NCBI GenBank assembly: GCA_031216915.1
Contig: CM062289.1
Location: 249,421,113-249,485,112, forward strand
Direction: 5' to 3'
Source: Pictodentalium vernedei
Taxonomy: Eukaryota > Mollusca > Scaphopoda > Dentaliida > Dentaliidae
DNA: 64,000 nucleotides
Position 1 is the first letter of the stretch; each line of letters begins with the position of its first letter. Positions 20,126 through 30,575 of this stretch are shown here, piece after piece. The notes under the pieces were generated by a model. It saw nothing but the letters and a program-made list of their open reading frames with translations, did not search any database and was not told the DNA's origin. A program made the translations under genes and the position numbers.

Positions 20126-20494
20126 TGCCTTTACCCATCGCCATGACTTAAGCTATCTATCTTATGATCAACCTCTATTGTAACCACCATTACATTGGCC
20201 TTCTACCTCCCTTTCAGTATTGAACCATTACTGCTGTCTTGAGGTACTACTATAGGGTTGCTGTCAGACTCTGTTCCAATCTCGATTACAGGCCAAGTCT
20301 TAAATGAAATGAATTCACTCAGATCGTCCCTTCATCGAAAACTGCCTCTTCACTCACCTAGTGCATGCTAGGGTACCTTAAATATAAGCAAACCTTTGTT
20401 GATCTATACCGAAATGTGCTTGTATGATAGTGCACAATAGTAGTATGTCTCGGGCTTTTGAGGTACAGGTTGCCGGATCTCATGTGACGCCATA

Positions 20495-20688
20495 GTCACG
20501 TGACCTAGTGGCTCTATGTTGTGTTGTCATGGTAACCCGCGTGAGCGGCCATCTTGTGACGTCATCTCCATAGTGATACGTGGTGGTAGTACGCATGCGC
20601 AGCGCGTGTTGTTAGGGTGATACGAGCTTCCGTCGTCCATTTTGTATACTGGAGGTCGCCATCTTGGTTTCTATGGTAGCACGTGATT
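20495..20688. promoter_or_regulatory. Cluster of promoter-type motifs, left arm
   Basis: Motifs seen in order: GTCACGTGAC (20495-20504, USF/E-box type), GTTGTCATGGTAAC (20523-20536, RFX X-box type), GCGGCCATCTTG (20545-20556, YY1 type) and TGACGTCA (20557-20564, CRE). They are followed by ACGCATGCGCAGCGCG (20591-20606, NRF1 type), TCGCCATCTTGG (20656-20667, second YY1 type) and GCACGTGATT (20679-20688). The sites are direct string matches to known vertebrate-style consensus motifs. That they work as a promoter in this organism is inference. Confidence 0.5.
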
Positions 20689-21141
20689 GCTATGTTACCT
20701 AAGGCCTACAATAGGATAGGGGTATGTTCGGTGGGTATGTTCGATTGAATCGGAGTAAATCTGATTACCACAAACAACCCGACAATCCCCCAAATCACCA
20801 AAATCCACCCAAAATCACCGAAATTGACTTTATTTTCCCAATTTATCAGCTAAGCACGTAGTGCTATAGTACTAAGGGGTGCATTCGATTGAACAGGAGA
20901 AATGTTCTGAATTAGAATTCTCCCAGAATCTCTTTTTGGATCCCTATCCCATGACGTTTTTCCTATTAAAAGACAGGTTCCTTTGGTAATTACCCAGAAT
21001 TCTCCGCTTCTATCTATATATGCAATAGTTATCGTTTATCTGGCCACGTTCCTTTACTCTAGAGTATACTCCAGTAGTGTAGAAGGGCCTATTAACTGGA
21101 ACAGCTTTACTTATTATTACTATATTTAGCAATTTCTGGTC

Positions 21142-21142
<1 letters not shown>

Positions 21143-21207
<65 letters not shown>
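21143..21207 (+). repeat. (ATAG)n microsatellite at the LINE 3' end
   Basis: About 16 repeats of the tetranucleotide. It sits exactly between the palindrome arm and the LINE 3' untranslated region, so it is the LINE's own 3' tail ((ATCT)n on the LINE strand). The LINE at 8729 has an (AATCT)-type tail in the same place. Confidence 0.85.
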
Positions 21208-21815
21208 TTTATTCGTTCAGTAGCATACAGGAAATACAATGGTTACAATCACATAGTTCAATTAATATATAACATTTTGTATACTACTGGGAGATGACAT
21301 AGCCAGATTGGCTGTCTTCCAGTCATCTCCCTAAGGAATATTTTGCAATACTGTTTACGGGCCCAGACTGTCGACGTTCTTATAAAAATCATCTCATCGG
21401 TTATAGAAAATTTACTATGTAAGGGTTGTGCTAGACTTGGCAGTTAAAGTGTTTTCTTGTGGATGTATTTCAGCTTGGGGCCTTCTGGCTGTGTACTACA
21501 AATGAAGCAACCTAAATTGAGCAGTTCGAGTAAAAGAGATATAAAAATTTGCTTCAATACTATATTTATCTTGAGAGCGGCCCAAAACTATAAGACATCC
21601 CCTGGCGAGGTCATTTAACGCGGACAAGGTGGGTATAGCTATTTGGAGGACAGAATGTCATTTCGTCTGGTCATTTAATTTGTTCATATATAGGTAAAGT
21701 AAAGCGGGAAGACGTGTTATGACGGTGTCCAAATCAGCAAGATCACACCCTTTCTCAATCCAGGGGTGAGAAGGGGTGGTACTACCGCTGATGTGATCAC
21801 CGCCGCTACGATGTT

Positions 21816-24152
21816 TTATATAGTGCAATCTGGACAATAAGGATTACTGCATTCAACATTGTCTGAATAAAGTGCTAGAAGCCTGGACAACAGCTTCTTT
21901 TTAAATACGTTTCTATTGTTCATCGTTCGTAGATCTCTATCTAGCGCATTCCAAATCCTGGGATACAGGTTGGTAGGTAGACGGTCCAGGGCTTTTGTCC
22001 TTGTTCTAGTTATTTGGAGAAGATCACGTTGTCTAGTGGTTCTGACAGGCATACTAGCTACTCTGAAGAAGTTATCAAATGACTGGGGAAGATTATCGTT
22101 TTTCCAATCAAAGACGAAGAGGGATACATGGAATTTATACAGGTCAGTCACCTTGAGTATTTTGTCCCTTTTGAAGAGTGGTTCTGTGTGGGCATTATAC
22201 TTTTTGTTATCAATTATGCGCAGTGCACGTTTTTGAAGAGTTAGAAGTTTATTGATAGATCTCGAATTTCCCCATGCTTGGATTCCATATACCAAGTGAC
22301 TATGTATCAGAGCGAAGTATAGTGTTCTCATAGCCTCATGAGGAAGGATTGCCTTTACCTTGTTAAGGGCAAAGTTTGCGCGTGCAATCTTGGAACAAAG
22401 TTGAGCTATGTGGGCGTTATATGATAGGCAATTATCAATGGATATACCTAGAAATTTCAGTGATTTTTCAGCTTCATTTGGTCCAACCTTATTTATTATT
22501 TGGTTGTTGACGAAAATATTATTGTGAGAGAGCGCTTGCTTATGGGATGGATTAAACACAATATATTTAGTTTTACTTGCATTCAATGCCAATCTATTCA
22601 CGGAACACCATTCGGAGATGTTTTCTAACTCTTTATTCACAGTAATTGTCAGATTATCAGTATTAGATCCCGAAAGGTGTACGTTGGTATCATCGGCAAA
22701 AGATAAAGGGTTTAATGTTGTTGAATTACAAAGATCATTTATGTATAGCAAAAATAAAATAGGTCCTAATATTGAGCCTTGTGGAACACCACAGGTTATT
22801 TCAGCTAAGTCAGATGTGCCTTCATCGTATGCAACAAATTGGTGTCTATTTGATAGGTAACTTTTGAACCAATTGTTGGAGATGCCCCTAATTCCATACC
22901 ATTCTAGTTTCTTCAATAGGATATCATGGTTTATGGTGTCGAACGCCTTAGATAAGTCCAAAAATACCGCTAATGTTATGTCTTTACTTTGCCTATTATT
23001 TGCATCGGCAATGTACTTTAGGAGATGTAGGACAGGGTGGATAGTTGAGTGATTTTTTCTGAACCCATATTGACTGCTACATAGAATTTCAAAGCGATCG
23101 AGAAAGCTTATCAGCCTAATTGACACGAGTTTTTCTAGAACCTTTGAAAAGGTGGGGAGGATACTGATAGGTCTATAATTGGTAAAATTATGCACATCTC
23201 CAGATTTGAAAATAGGGATTACCTTTGCAATCTTCATTTGTTCTGGCACTACTCCTTGGACAAAGGAGTTATTGATAATATGTGAGAGGGGTACTACAAT
23301 TTGGTTGATTGATTGCTTGATGAGAGTTGACGTGATATCATTACTGTCTTTACTTAATTTTGATTTCATTGACTGCACTATGTTAACAATTTCGGCTGGC
23401 GTAGTTGGTGTCATAAAAAAGTTATTTCGAAAATCCCCTTTCATGTAATCCCAGAAAGGCTTATTTGACATAGGTAATAACTCACTTGTTTGTTTCCCAA
23501 TATTCGCAAAAAAACTGTTAAATTCTGTGGCAATTTGGTTATGATCAGTTATTTCTCTTTCACCTTGCTTAAAAAATGAGGGCAGTTTGGCTTCTCGTTT
23601 TACTTTGTTTATGCTATCATTTAATATTTGCCACGTTTTACGCATATCATGTTTATTTTGAGCTAGAATGTTCTTATAATACATGGCCTTGCATTGTTTT
23701 TTCACTCTGTTGAATATCCTACAGTAATTTTTGTAGTTTTGAATATTGCGGTCGCTCGAACACTTCAGTTTTTTCAGGTAGAATTTTCGTTTATTTAATG
23801 ACGAGATCAAGAGGCCCTTCGACATCCAAGGTTGTTTTCTTATAGTATTTGTCTTTGCCTGTGTCTGGGATAGAGGAAAGGCAGTTTCAAAGACATTTAG
23901 ATAAATTTCAATGAATGTGTTATAAGCCATGTTTGGGCAATCTAGTTCCATTACAGGAGAGAAGTCACACTGAGATAAAAGTAAGTTAAAGTGGGCAACA
24001 CTTTCTTTGTTTATTTTTCGTTTGGACACAACAGGTCGACGTATATTTTCTTTGGTATCGGTTTCAATATAGAATGTGCCAAAATGGTCTATTCTTGTTA
24101 GTTCTGACCCTATTCCAAGTACTCTTGTTGTTTCATTTATATAACTAACCAA
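21816..24152 (-). CDS. LINE reverse transcriptase, 778-residue open frame
   Basis: This primes and copies LINE RNA at the genomic target. The reverse-transcriptase core runs from about residue 300 to 545: [17 protein letters not shown] (326-342), motif [14 protein letters not shown] with the catalytic aspartate at about 399, motif B GVPQGSILGP (455-464) and motif C FADD (485-488). Past it, LALNASKTKY (521-530) and a WGNS region near 627 are as in CR1/Jockey-type elements. The C terminus is cysteine-rich (NPYCPDC). Residues 1-30 may be the end of an endonuclease domain; the rest of that domain is missing. The frame opens at a TTG just after an in-frame stop, so the natural start is lost. The absence of stops over 2.3 kb implies recent insertion. 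It probably cannot mobilise alone. Confidence 0.9.
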   Translation of the reverse strand: MVSYINETTRVLGIGSELTRIDHFGTFYIETDTKENIRRPVVSKRKINKESVAHFNLLLSQCDFSPVMELDCPNMAYNTFIEIYLNVFETAFPLSQTQAKTNTIRKQPWMSKGLLISSLNKRKFYLKKLKCSSDRNIQNYKNYCRIFNRVKKQCKAMYYKNILAQNKHDMRKTWQILNDSINKVKREAKLPSFFKQGEREITDHNQIATEFNSFFANIGKQTSELLPMSNKPFWDYMKGDFRNNFFMTPTTPAEIVNIVQSMKSKLSKDSNDITSTLIKQSINQIVVPLSHIINNSFVQGVVPEQMKIAKVIPIFKSGDVHNFTNYRPISILPTFSKVLEKLVSIRLISFLDRFEILCSSQYGFRKNHSTIHPVLHLLKYIADANNRQSKDITLAVFLDLSKAFDTINHDILLKKLEWYGIRGISNNWFKSYLSNRHQFVAYDEGTSDLAEITCGVPQGSILGPILFLLYINDLCNSTTLNPLSFADDTNVHLSGSNTDNLTITVNKELENISEWCSVNRLALNASKTKYIVFNPSHKQALSHNNIFVNNQIINKVGPNEAEKSLKFLGISIDNCLSYNAHIAQLCSKIARANFALNKVKAILPHEAMRTLYFALIHSHLVYGIQAWGNSRSINKLLTLQKRALRIIDNKKYNAHTEPLFKRDKILKVTDLYKFHVSLFVFDWKNDNLPQSFDNFFRVASMPVRTTRQRDLLQITRTRTKALDRLPTNLYPRIWNALDRDLRTMNNRNVFKKKLLSRLLALYSDNVECSNPYCPDCTI

Positions 24153-24667
24153 TCAGATTGCTTGATTTCCCATAACAAGAATAGACCAGAAATTGCTAAA
24201 TATAGTAATAATAAGTAAAGCTGTTCCAGTTAATAGGCTCTTCTACACTACTGGAGTATACTCTAGAATAAAGGAACATGGCCAGATAAACGATAACTAT
24301 TGCATATATAGATAGAAGCGGAGAATTCTGGGTAATTACCAAAGGAACCTGTCTTTTAATAGGAAAAACGTCATGGGATAGGGATCCAAAAAGGGATTCT
24401 GGGAGAATTCTAATCCAGAACATTTCTCCTGTTCAATCGAATGCACCCCCTTGTACCCCTTAGTACTATAGCACTACGTGCTAAGCTGATAAATTGGGGA
24501 AATAAAGTCAATTTCGGTGATTTTGGGTGGATTTTGGTGATTTGGGGGATTGTCGGGTTGTTTGTGGTAATCAGATTTACTCCGATTCAATCGAACATAC
24601 CCACTGAACATACCCCTATCCTATTGTAGGCCTTAGGTAACATAGCAATCACGTGCTACTATAGAAA

Positions 24668-24850
24668 CCAAGATGGCGACCTCCAGTATACAAAATGGAC
24701 GACGGAAGCTCGTATCACCCTAACAACACGCGCTGCGCATGCGTACTACCACCACGTATCACTATGGAGATGACGTCACAAGATGGCCGCTCACGCGGTT
24801 TACCATGACAACACAATATGGCGCCACTAGGTCACGTGACTATGACGTCA
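24668..24850. promoter_or_regulatory. Cluster of promoter-type motifs, right arm
   Basis: Mirror image of the left cluster: CCAAGATGGCGA (24668-24679), CGCGCTGCGCATGCGT (24729-24744), TGACGTCA (24771-24778), CAAGATGGCCGC (24779-24790), an RFX-like site with one change (24799-24812), GTCACGTGAC (24831-24840) and an extra TGACGTCA at 24843-24850. In the left arm this last site reads TGACGCCA. Function is inference. Confidence 0.5.
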
Positions 24851-24909
24851 CATGAGATCCGGCAATGAGATCCGGCAACCTGTACCTCAAAAGCCCGAGA
24901 CATACTACT

Positions 24910-25275
24910 CACAATGTGTTACAATGTGTACACATTGCATGCAGCACAATCATAGGCACGTTCTGAATATGCTGATATATGCTTGAGCGCTAGTACACAA
25001 TGTGTACACATTACATGCAGCCGATAGGCACGTGCTGGGTGTGCTAATGCACAATGTGCGCACAAAATATGCAGCACACTGGCACATACGACGGAAAGGG
25101 ATTCTATAAGGAGAGTCGGAAAGGGATTCCATGGGACAGGGGACTGATGTTAGGTGGAATGTGCTTGTGTGCTCGTACACAATGTGTCATAATGTGAGCA
25201 TACCGCATGCTGCACATTGGCACATGCTGGGTGTGTCGATTTGTGCTTATGCATAATGTGCGCACATCACAGACT
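24910..25275. repeat. Decayed repeat around CACAATGTGNNCACA
   Basis: Four to five loose units hold ACAATGTGTACACAT or a variant, GCATGCAGCAC and GGCACGTGCTG-like phrases. Related phrases (TAGTGCACA) occur on the other side of the long inverted repeat near 19985 and 20430, so the palindrome may once have been longer. Confidence 0.45.
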
Positions 25276-25838
25276 TAAAATAGATTACTAAAGGCTTGTT
25301 AGATAAAATAGCCCAGGATAGGCGGAGCTGGGGATTCCTGTAACATATTTTCTGAAAATATAATCATTAAACTTAGTTGTACTTTCCACCCCTACCGGTT
25401 CAACCGGTTCAATTCATTTCTAAGACTTCAACGAAGGATAGCATTCAGGTTGCAAAATGATTCAAGTCGTTTAGGCCTAACCATGACATTACATTAACAT
25501 ATACACACATAAAAACTGTTATAAAGTGTGCTGCTTTGAAGATATAGTATGTTAATCACCCTCTCCCACACACCCACACATTTTTACAACTTCCACCTCA
25601 CTCACCAAAACCTTAAAAACAAGGATATAGCATTTGTTACATTTGCATTCAGTTTGCATTCAGTTTTTCCCTCCATGGTTGGATCAATAGGTCTTGGACG
25701 TTTTGAGTTCTTTTGTCTTGTTCAGGGTTGTATTTAAGTTATCAATTTCGGAAAATGTTGGCATATTCGCTTGTCAAATCGTCCGAATATTGGAATAGCA
25801 AAATAGATCAAATACCAAACACAAGGAAACTGGTGACT
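25276..25838. other. No feature seen
   Basis: Unassigned sequence between the decayed repeat and the MITE. Confidence 0.4.
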
Positions 25839-26350
25839 ACACTCTAAAATCGGTTGGTTAAAAGTCAACTCAAATCAACTGGGTTGAATGAACGTGAACC
25901 CAACTGGGTTTATATTCACTCAATCTAGTTGATTTGGGTTAATTTTTGGGAGCGCAGTGGCTCAGTGGTAGACTGTTGGATGTCTATGCTAGGGGTCCCG
26001 AGTTCGATCTCCGTCGGGGACGATCCGCGTTGTGTCCTTGGGCAAGGCAATTTGTCCCGGTTGAGTACATGGGGGCTCGATGACGCCGTGTACTGAGGCG
26101 TACTGCACGTCAATGGTGCACATGTCTTCAGCCGCTGTAACCCTGCTTGAGCGGAGCTTGAACAGAGTTAGAATGTTGAGGAGCTGACGGTTGCTCGTCG
26201 ATGCTCGGTGGTTCTCTCCGGGTACTCCGGCTTCCTCCACCCGTAAAAACTGTTACGGTCACGATTAGCCATTGTGCATAAGTATGTGACCTTAAATACC
26301 AATAAATAAATAAATAAATTAGGTTAATTTTTAACCTGATTTTAGAGTGT
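25839..26350. mobile_element. MITE interrupted by a SINE
   Basis: Terminal inverted repeats ACACTCTAAAATCGG (25839) and GATTTTAGAGTGT (ending 26350) flank short related motifs (CAACTGGGTT, GGTTAA). Without the nested SINE the element is about 135 bp. No coding capacity. The superfamily is uncertain. Confidence 0.7.
25948..26321 (+). mobile_element. Full-length SINE with exact 11-bp target duplication
   Basis: The head GGGAGCGCAGTGGCTCAGTG contains the A box, and a B-box-like GAGTTCGATCTCC follows. The body has GGGTACTCCGGCTTCCTCC. It ends in an (AAATA)n tail. GGTTAATTTTT occurs immediately before (25937-25947) and after (26322-26332). It is inserted inside the MITE, so it is younger. The head differs from the copy at 12735, pointing to a second SINE subfamily shared with 51978. 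Confidence 0.9.
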
Positions 26351-26785
26351 GTCATTGCATGGAATCGTTGCAACCTTACCAGACACCGGGTCCTTCGCGC
26401 AACATGCTTTACCATTGCTATTCCGCCTGGGGCAATACTCTTGTATCGAACTTTGTCCACTTTTCTTGTAGTAAACGTTGAAAGATGCACAAAAAGACAA
26501 TAGAACTAAAAAGGATTATTGTTCGGTAAGCCTCTTTTCATATTTTCTTCTGTTTCATTGTCACAATAGTGTTAGTGAACCAATAAGCAATTTATTGTGC
26601 GTAAATTGTGTAATTAAATATAGTCTGTACTTTTGAAGTAAAGAGAAATTGAAAACTAGATATATGATAGTGTTTCTCAGTTTTTAGACAGGTTAAAAAT
26701 AAGACGTATTTCTGAGGGAGTGTACATTACGGAAGTGTATTAGCGACATGTAGAGTTTTTTTTTAAAAGAGAAAAAATATAAAAG
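26351..26785. other. No feature seen
   Basis: A/T-rich unassigned sequence. Confidence 0.4.
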
Positions 26786-26909
26786 GTTGAAATATGGAGA
26801 TTAAAAGTAGTAATTTCGAGATTTTATCTCGAAATTTAAAGACCAAAAGTCGAAATTTCGGGATAAAATTAGGACTTTTTTATCTCGTTGTTTCGACCTT
26901 TTATATATA

Positions 26910-28376
26910 CACCTGGAACTTAATTAAGCACCCCCTGTGTTTTCGCAGTGGTGTTAATAGAAACTGTCATTACTTTCATGCTATCGTTCAGATGACCAAA
27001 AGTGATTGTTTGCGGAAAGAATGGTCTATTGACAAATGAAAGATAACACAATGATGAAAATATGTAGTATTTTAATGGCGCTAATTACACATATCTGTCA
27101 CTAATGTTTTTGATGGAAAATGTTCTCTCAACAAGTATGGTGTTGGAATGGTCTGTGAAACAATGCCGGTAATTACTGACCAAAAAATGTAATTTGTGAT
27201 CTCCTGAACATAAGAGCAGTGTCTGACGTCAGTAGCGAGTTAATCCACCACGTGTCCGGATGACTGCCTGAATCCTACTTCTGCCAATGAGCCTCCTGAT
27301 ACGGTCCAGAGGCAATTGCTGCCAATCCTCATGTAATGCAGGTTCCAAATCGACCAAATTTTGCACAGTCGGATCCCTTGCTTGCATACGACGTCCAAGA
27401 AAGTCCCAGGTGTGTTCTAATGGATTCAAATCAGGGCTCATTGCAGGTCAAGGTAGTGTTGTAATGACATTGTTCTGAAGGAATGCTCTTACAGGATGGG
27501 TACGATGAGGCCTTGCATTGTCGTCCATGAATACAGGGCGAATAGCCCACGCGTGGTTGTCAAAATGAGGCACGACAACCGGATTGAGAATGTCCCAGAT
27601 GTACTGACGACCATTGCGATTTCCACAAACAGTCACCATATCAAGTTTACAATCATGAGATAGGCATCCCCGGATCATTACTGTTCCTCCACCACAAGAA
27701 ACAGCAGGTCTGATGTTCCAGGGCACGTAAGCAGTATGTCTACACCTCCACACGCTCATGCGACCATCTGTGACGTGAAGCAGGAACCTACTCTCGTCTG
27801 ACCAATGGACTCTTCTCCACGTCCTGAGATTCCGTGTTGTCGTGCCACACACCACTCCAAACGTCGTCTTTGATGCAGATCGGATAGAGCTGGACACTTG
27901 ATGACCCTTCTGGACCTCATATCCAATGAGGTTGTTCAGGCCTTGGTCGGTCCTTAACATAGTTGGTTTGTTGATGTTTTCGGACAAGTCTGCTGATGAC
28001 AGAATGACAATAGCCAAGTTGCCTTCCAATAGCTTTGAATGACTTGCTTGTTGCATGCATTCCAACGATTTTGCATCTTAGTGCCTCCGACAGCCTCCTC
28101 ATTGCCATGCCAGCATTTATTGATAAAAGAAGTGACAAATTTGCCTGTTTTATACCCAGATATTGCATGTGGATGATAGTGTTTTTTGTGACCTTCGTGG
28201 AAAACATGCTTCACGTGGACCAGGGGATATTTTGGGCTACGCTATCAGTCAGAAACATCATGTTTCCCTAGATGAAATGTACTGCAAGACATAGCAATTG
28301 TTAAAACATAATAATCAGTAACAGCAACTTCACTGTCATGAAACATTTCAGTGGGTGCTTAATTAAGTTCCAGGTG
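26910..28376 (-). mobile_element. Tc1-like transposon, subfamily 2, complete ends
   Basis: Terminal inverted repeats begin CACCTGGAACTTAATTAAGC at 26910 and end with the complement at 28376. TA precedes the left end; the right flank reads TT, so one duplication has mutated. The length is about 1.47 kb and the transposase lies on the minus strand. A second copy is at 47217-48716. Confidence 0.85.
27229..28119 (-). pseudogene. Tc1-like transposase pseudogene, subfamily 2
   Basis: The N-terminal DNA-binding part is read on the minus strand from 28119: MAMRRLSEALRCKIVGMHA, then a second helix-turn-helix with SHSVISRLVRKH-like residues. A deletion and frame change near 27930 remove the linker. 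The catalytic core (27448-28065) keeps HWSDESRFLL, with the first aspartate, and FMDDNARPHRTH, with the second. An in-frame TGA at 27448-27450 replaces the tryptophan found in relatives. The same frame then continues through SPDLNPLEHTWDFL, with the terminal glutamate, to GGLTRY. The triad residues survive but the protein cannot be made whole. Confidence 0.85.
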
Positions 28377-28612
28377 TTTAGAAATCTCGGGATGAAAAGT
28401 CGAAATATCGAGACAAAAAGTTGAAATTTCGAGCAAGAAAAGTTAAAATTTCTACTTAAAATCTCGAAATTTCGCGATGACATTTAAACTTTTAAAAAAT
28501 CTACTCGTCACTAATACGACTCAGAATACTGTCTACTCACTGTCTATTCTTTCAAGAAATATATATATACTGAGTCAAATAAGAAAGTATAATAGAAACA
28601 AATGTGAAAAAT

Positions 28613-28858
28613 AGCATAAAGGATGAAATATAATAGTTCTAATGTTACATGTTTGTGGACAAGAAGTCGTGCAAAGAGTTTAATGACATGTTGTTGTTGT
28701 CCACCCAACCGTATACAATTTTGCTACGGATTTTTTAGCATAAAGGATGACATATAATAGTTCTAATGTTACATGTTTGTGGACAAGAAGTCTTGCAAAG
28801 AGTTTAATGACATGTTGTTATTGTCCACCCAACCGTATACAATTTTGCTACGGATTTC
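28613..28858 (+). repeat. Tandem duplication of 124 bp inside the Tc1 element
   Basis: Copy 1 (28613-28736) and copy 2 (28737-28858) differ at only a few bases. Each opens AGCATAAAGGATGA and closes TTGCTACGGATTT. The related element at 49176-50695 has a single copy in the matching place (about 50530-50652). Confidence 0.85.
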
Positions 28859-28989
28859 AAAATAGCATGTGCTACTGAGAATGTCAAAATTGAATGGGTG
28901 ACCGACGATTTTCTTTGTCTTATGTTCGTGCTAGAGAGGCTGGGGTTTTGAGAAAGCAGGCTAGTTTTTGTCTTCCGACATTTTAAAAA

Positions 28990-29995
28990 ATGCCAAGGTT
29001 AACCGAAAATCAGAGGTTGAGTGCCATTGGTATATATGAGGCAGGGACACCCCCAGATGAGCTCGCTGCTGAGTTCGGAGTCACTGTGGCCACTATTTAC
29101 CATCTCTTGGAAGGTATAGAACCACTGGATCTACTGCCGACCGACCGCGTTCAGGTCGACCAAGAGTTACGACCCATGCACAAGACTGACACACCAGGAC
29201 GACTCACTTGCGGGATCGCTTCCTTCCGGCGATGAGGACAGCAGCAATTACTCCTGGTAGAACTAACAATAGAATCAGTGCACAAACTGTCCACAGCAGA
29301 CTCGCTGAACACGCAATACTATTTGGCGTCCATACCACGGACCAGTCCTTACCCAACGTCATCGTACCGCCAGAAGGGAATGGGTACGTCAGCGTGTTTG
29401 CTGGACTCAGCAGCGTTGGAGCACAGTTCGTTTTAGTGATGAATCACGATTTTGTCTACGGCGCGCTGATGGTAGGGCAAGAGTGTATCGCCGACGAGGT
29501 GAACGGTTTTCTGATGCTTGCGTGCGGGAATGCGACCGTTTCGGCGGGAATAGTGTAATGGTTTGGGCAGGAATGTCCTTGCACCATCGAACGCAGTTGA
29601 TCTTCATCGATGGTAATCTGAATGGACAGCGATATAGAGACGAAATTCTTAACGCTGTTGTTGTCCCGTTGTTCAACGCTAACGTCGGATTGAGTTATTC
29701 CAGCAAGACAATGCCCGATGCCACGTGGCGCGTATCTGACTTTCTTGAGGAGCAGAGCATTGAACTTCTTCCCTGGTCCCCTTTTTCGCCAGATTTGTCG
29801 TCAATCGAGCATCTTTGGGATCAATTGGACCGTCGGGTACGACTTCATGATCTTCAGACGTTAAGCGATTTACGTAATGTTCTAAGGCATGAGTGGAACG
29901 CAATACCACAGGGTGACATCCAGAGACTTATCAGGTCCATGCGCCGTAGATGTCTTGCCATCCATGAGGCAAACGGTGGACATACACGCTATTGA
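28990..29995 (+). pseudogene. Tc1-like transposase pseudogene, subfamily 3
   Basis: Starts MPRLTENQRLSAIGIYEAG, a helix-turn-helix region with the DELAAEFGVTVATIY motif. Frame changes follow near 29100-29220. The frame from about 29411 keeps SDESRF (29435-29452), carrying the first catalytic aspartate. The second-aspartate motif QQDNARCH is readable near 29700 only in another frame, ending in a TGA. The C-terminal frame resumes with SPDLSSIEHLWD and ends NGGHTRY. At least two frameshifts make it inactive. Confidence 0.85.
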
Positions 29996-30197
29996 CTTCA
30001 TGTGTGAACTTTTCATTTCACCCCATGTCTGAATTGTGACACCCTGCCTTGACGCCGGCAAAAGTAAGAACATGAAATTATTCAAATTCATACAGCTAGA
30101 CTCAAAATATGAATTTACAATAATTTGTTTGGGATTAAAGTCGATAATACTAAAAAAGGGTTCCTCAAAGTTTATTGTCCTTTCTTTTTTGACTCAG

Positions 30198-30575
30198 CAT
30201 ATAATCAACGCCCTTAACAACTTTGTGATACTTTTGCAGGATATATGCTACATGGTTGCATTTCCAAGGTTCCATAGACAGTAATCGACACTGGATTAAA
30301 CTGACCTACGTATTAAGTGACTTCTTTAAAATTCGGCTTTAAAATTGCGACTAACAAAAATGCACGATCACGATCCCGGCTCGTTTCGTTCATATTCTCA
30401 AAATGTCATTTTTGTAAATTATTCACGGTGATTTTAAAATGTGATCTGAATACAGCAACGAGACTACTGTCACACTTGTCACCGACTTGAGTTATATATT
30501 TTCCATCGAGCCAACGTTCGTGTGTCTTCTTTATGTCAAGGTTAAATATAAGCAAAACAAATCCCTAACAAATTA
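30198..30575. other. No feature seen
   Basis: Unassigned A/T-rich spacer. Confidence 0.4.

Larger units (their letters stand above)
21143..24178 (-). mobile_element. CR1/Jockey-type LINE, 5'-truncated, long open RT frame
   Basis: Minus-strand non-LTR retrotransposon occupying the centre of the long inverted repeat. The 3' tail is (ATCT)n. The 3' untranslated region (21208-21815) shares GGAGATGACATAGCCAGATT with the LINE at 8729. The reverse-transcriptase frame is open for 778 codons. Only the last residues of an endonuclease domain can be present before the 5' border, which lies between 24153 and 24180, so it is a truncated copy. No clear flanking duplication was seen. Confidence 0.85.
20439..24909. 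repeat. Long inverted repeat with nearly identical arms
   Basis: The left arm (20439-21142) and right arm (about 24181-24909) read as reverse complements over about 700 bp, with few differences visible: single substitutions and two small length changes near 24462 and 24860. The outer ends share AGTAGTATGTCTCGGGC and its complement. The inner ends share GCAATTTCTGGTCTA. The 3-kb centre is a minus-strand LINE. Without the LINE this would be a nearly perfect 1.45-kb palindrome. Each arm has the same ordered transcription-factor motifs. Confidence 0.9.
26786..28500. repeat. Palindromic TCGAAATTTCG repeat split by a Tc1 element
   Basis: Both flanks of the Tc1-like element (26786-26909 and 28377-28500) consist of repeated TCGAAATTT, ATCTCGAAATTT and AAAAGTCGAAAT motifs in opposite orientation. 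They read as one palindromic repeat cut in the middle by the transposon. Confidence 0.6.
28570..30197 (+). mobile_element. Tc1-like transposon, subfamily 3
   Basis: Terminal inverted repeats start CTGAGTCAAATAAGAAAGTA at 28570 and end with the complement near 30197. TA precedes the left end; the right flank reads CATA, so the duplication is imperfect. At about 1.63 kb it is some 110 bp longer than its relative at 49176 because of an internal duplication near its left end. Confidence 0.8.

Noticed and set aside
24196-24423. 75-codon minus-strand frame in the right arm
   Set aside because: It lies within the long inverted repeat, has no known domain, and the same DNA exists in the other arm without coding signal.
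20439-24909. Long terminal inverted repeats of one autonomous DNA transposon whose protein is the 778-codon frame
   Set aside because: The frame is a LINE reverse transcriptase with its own 3' untranslated region and (ATCT)n tail, related to an unrelated-context copy at 8729-11253, so it is an insertion rather than the element's own gene.
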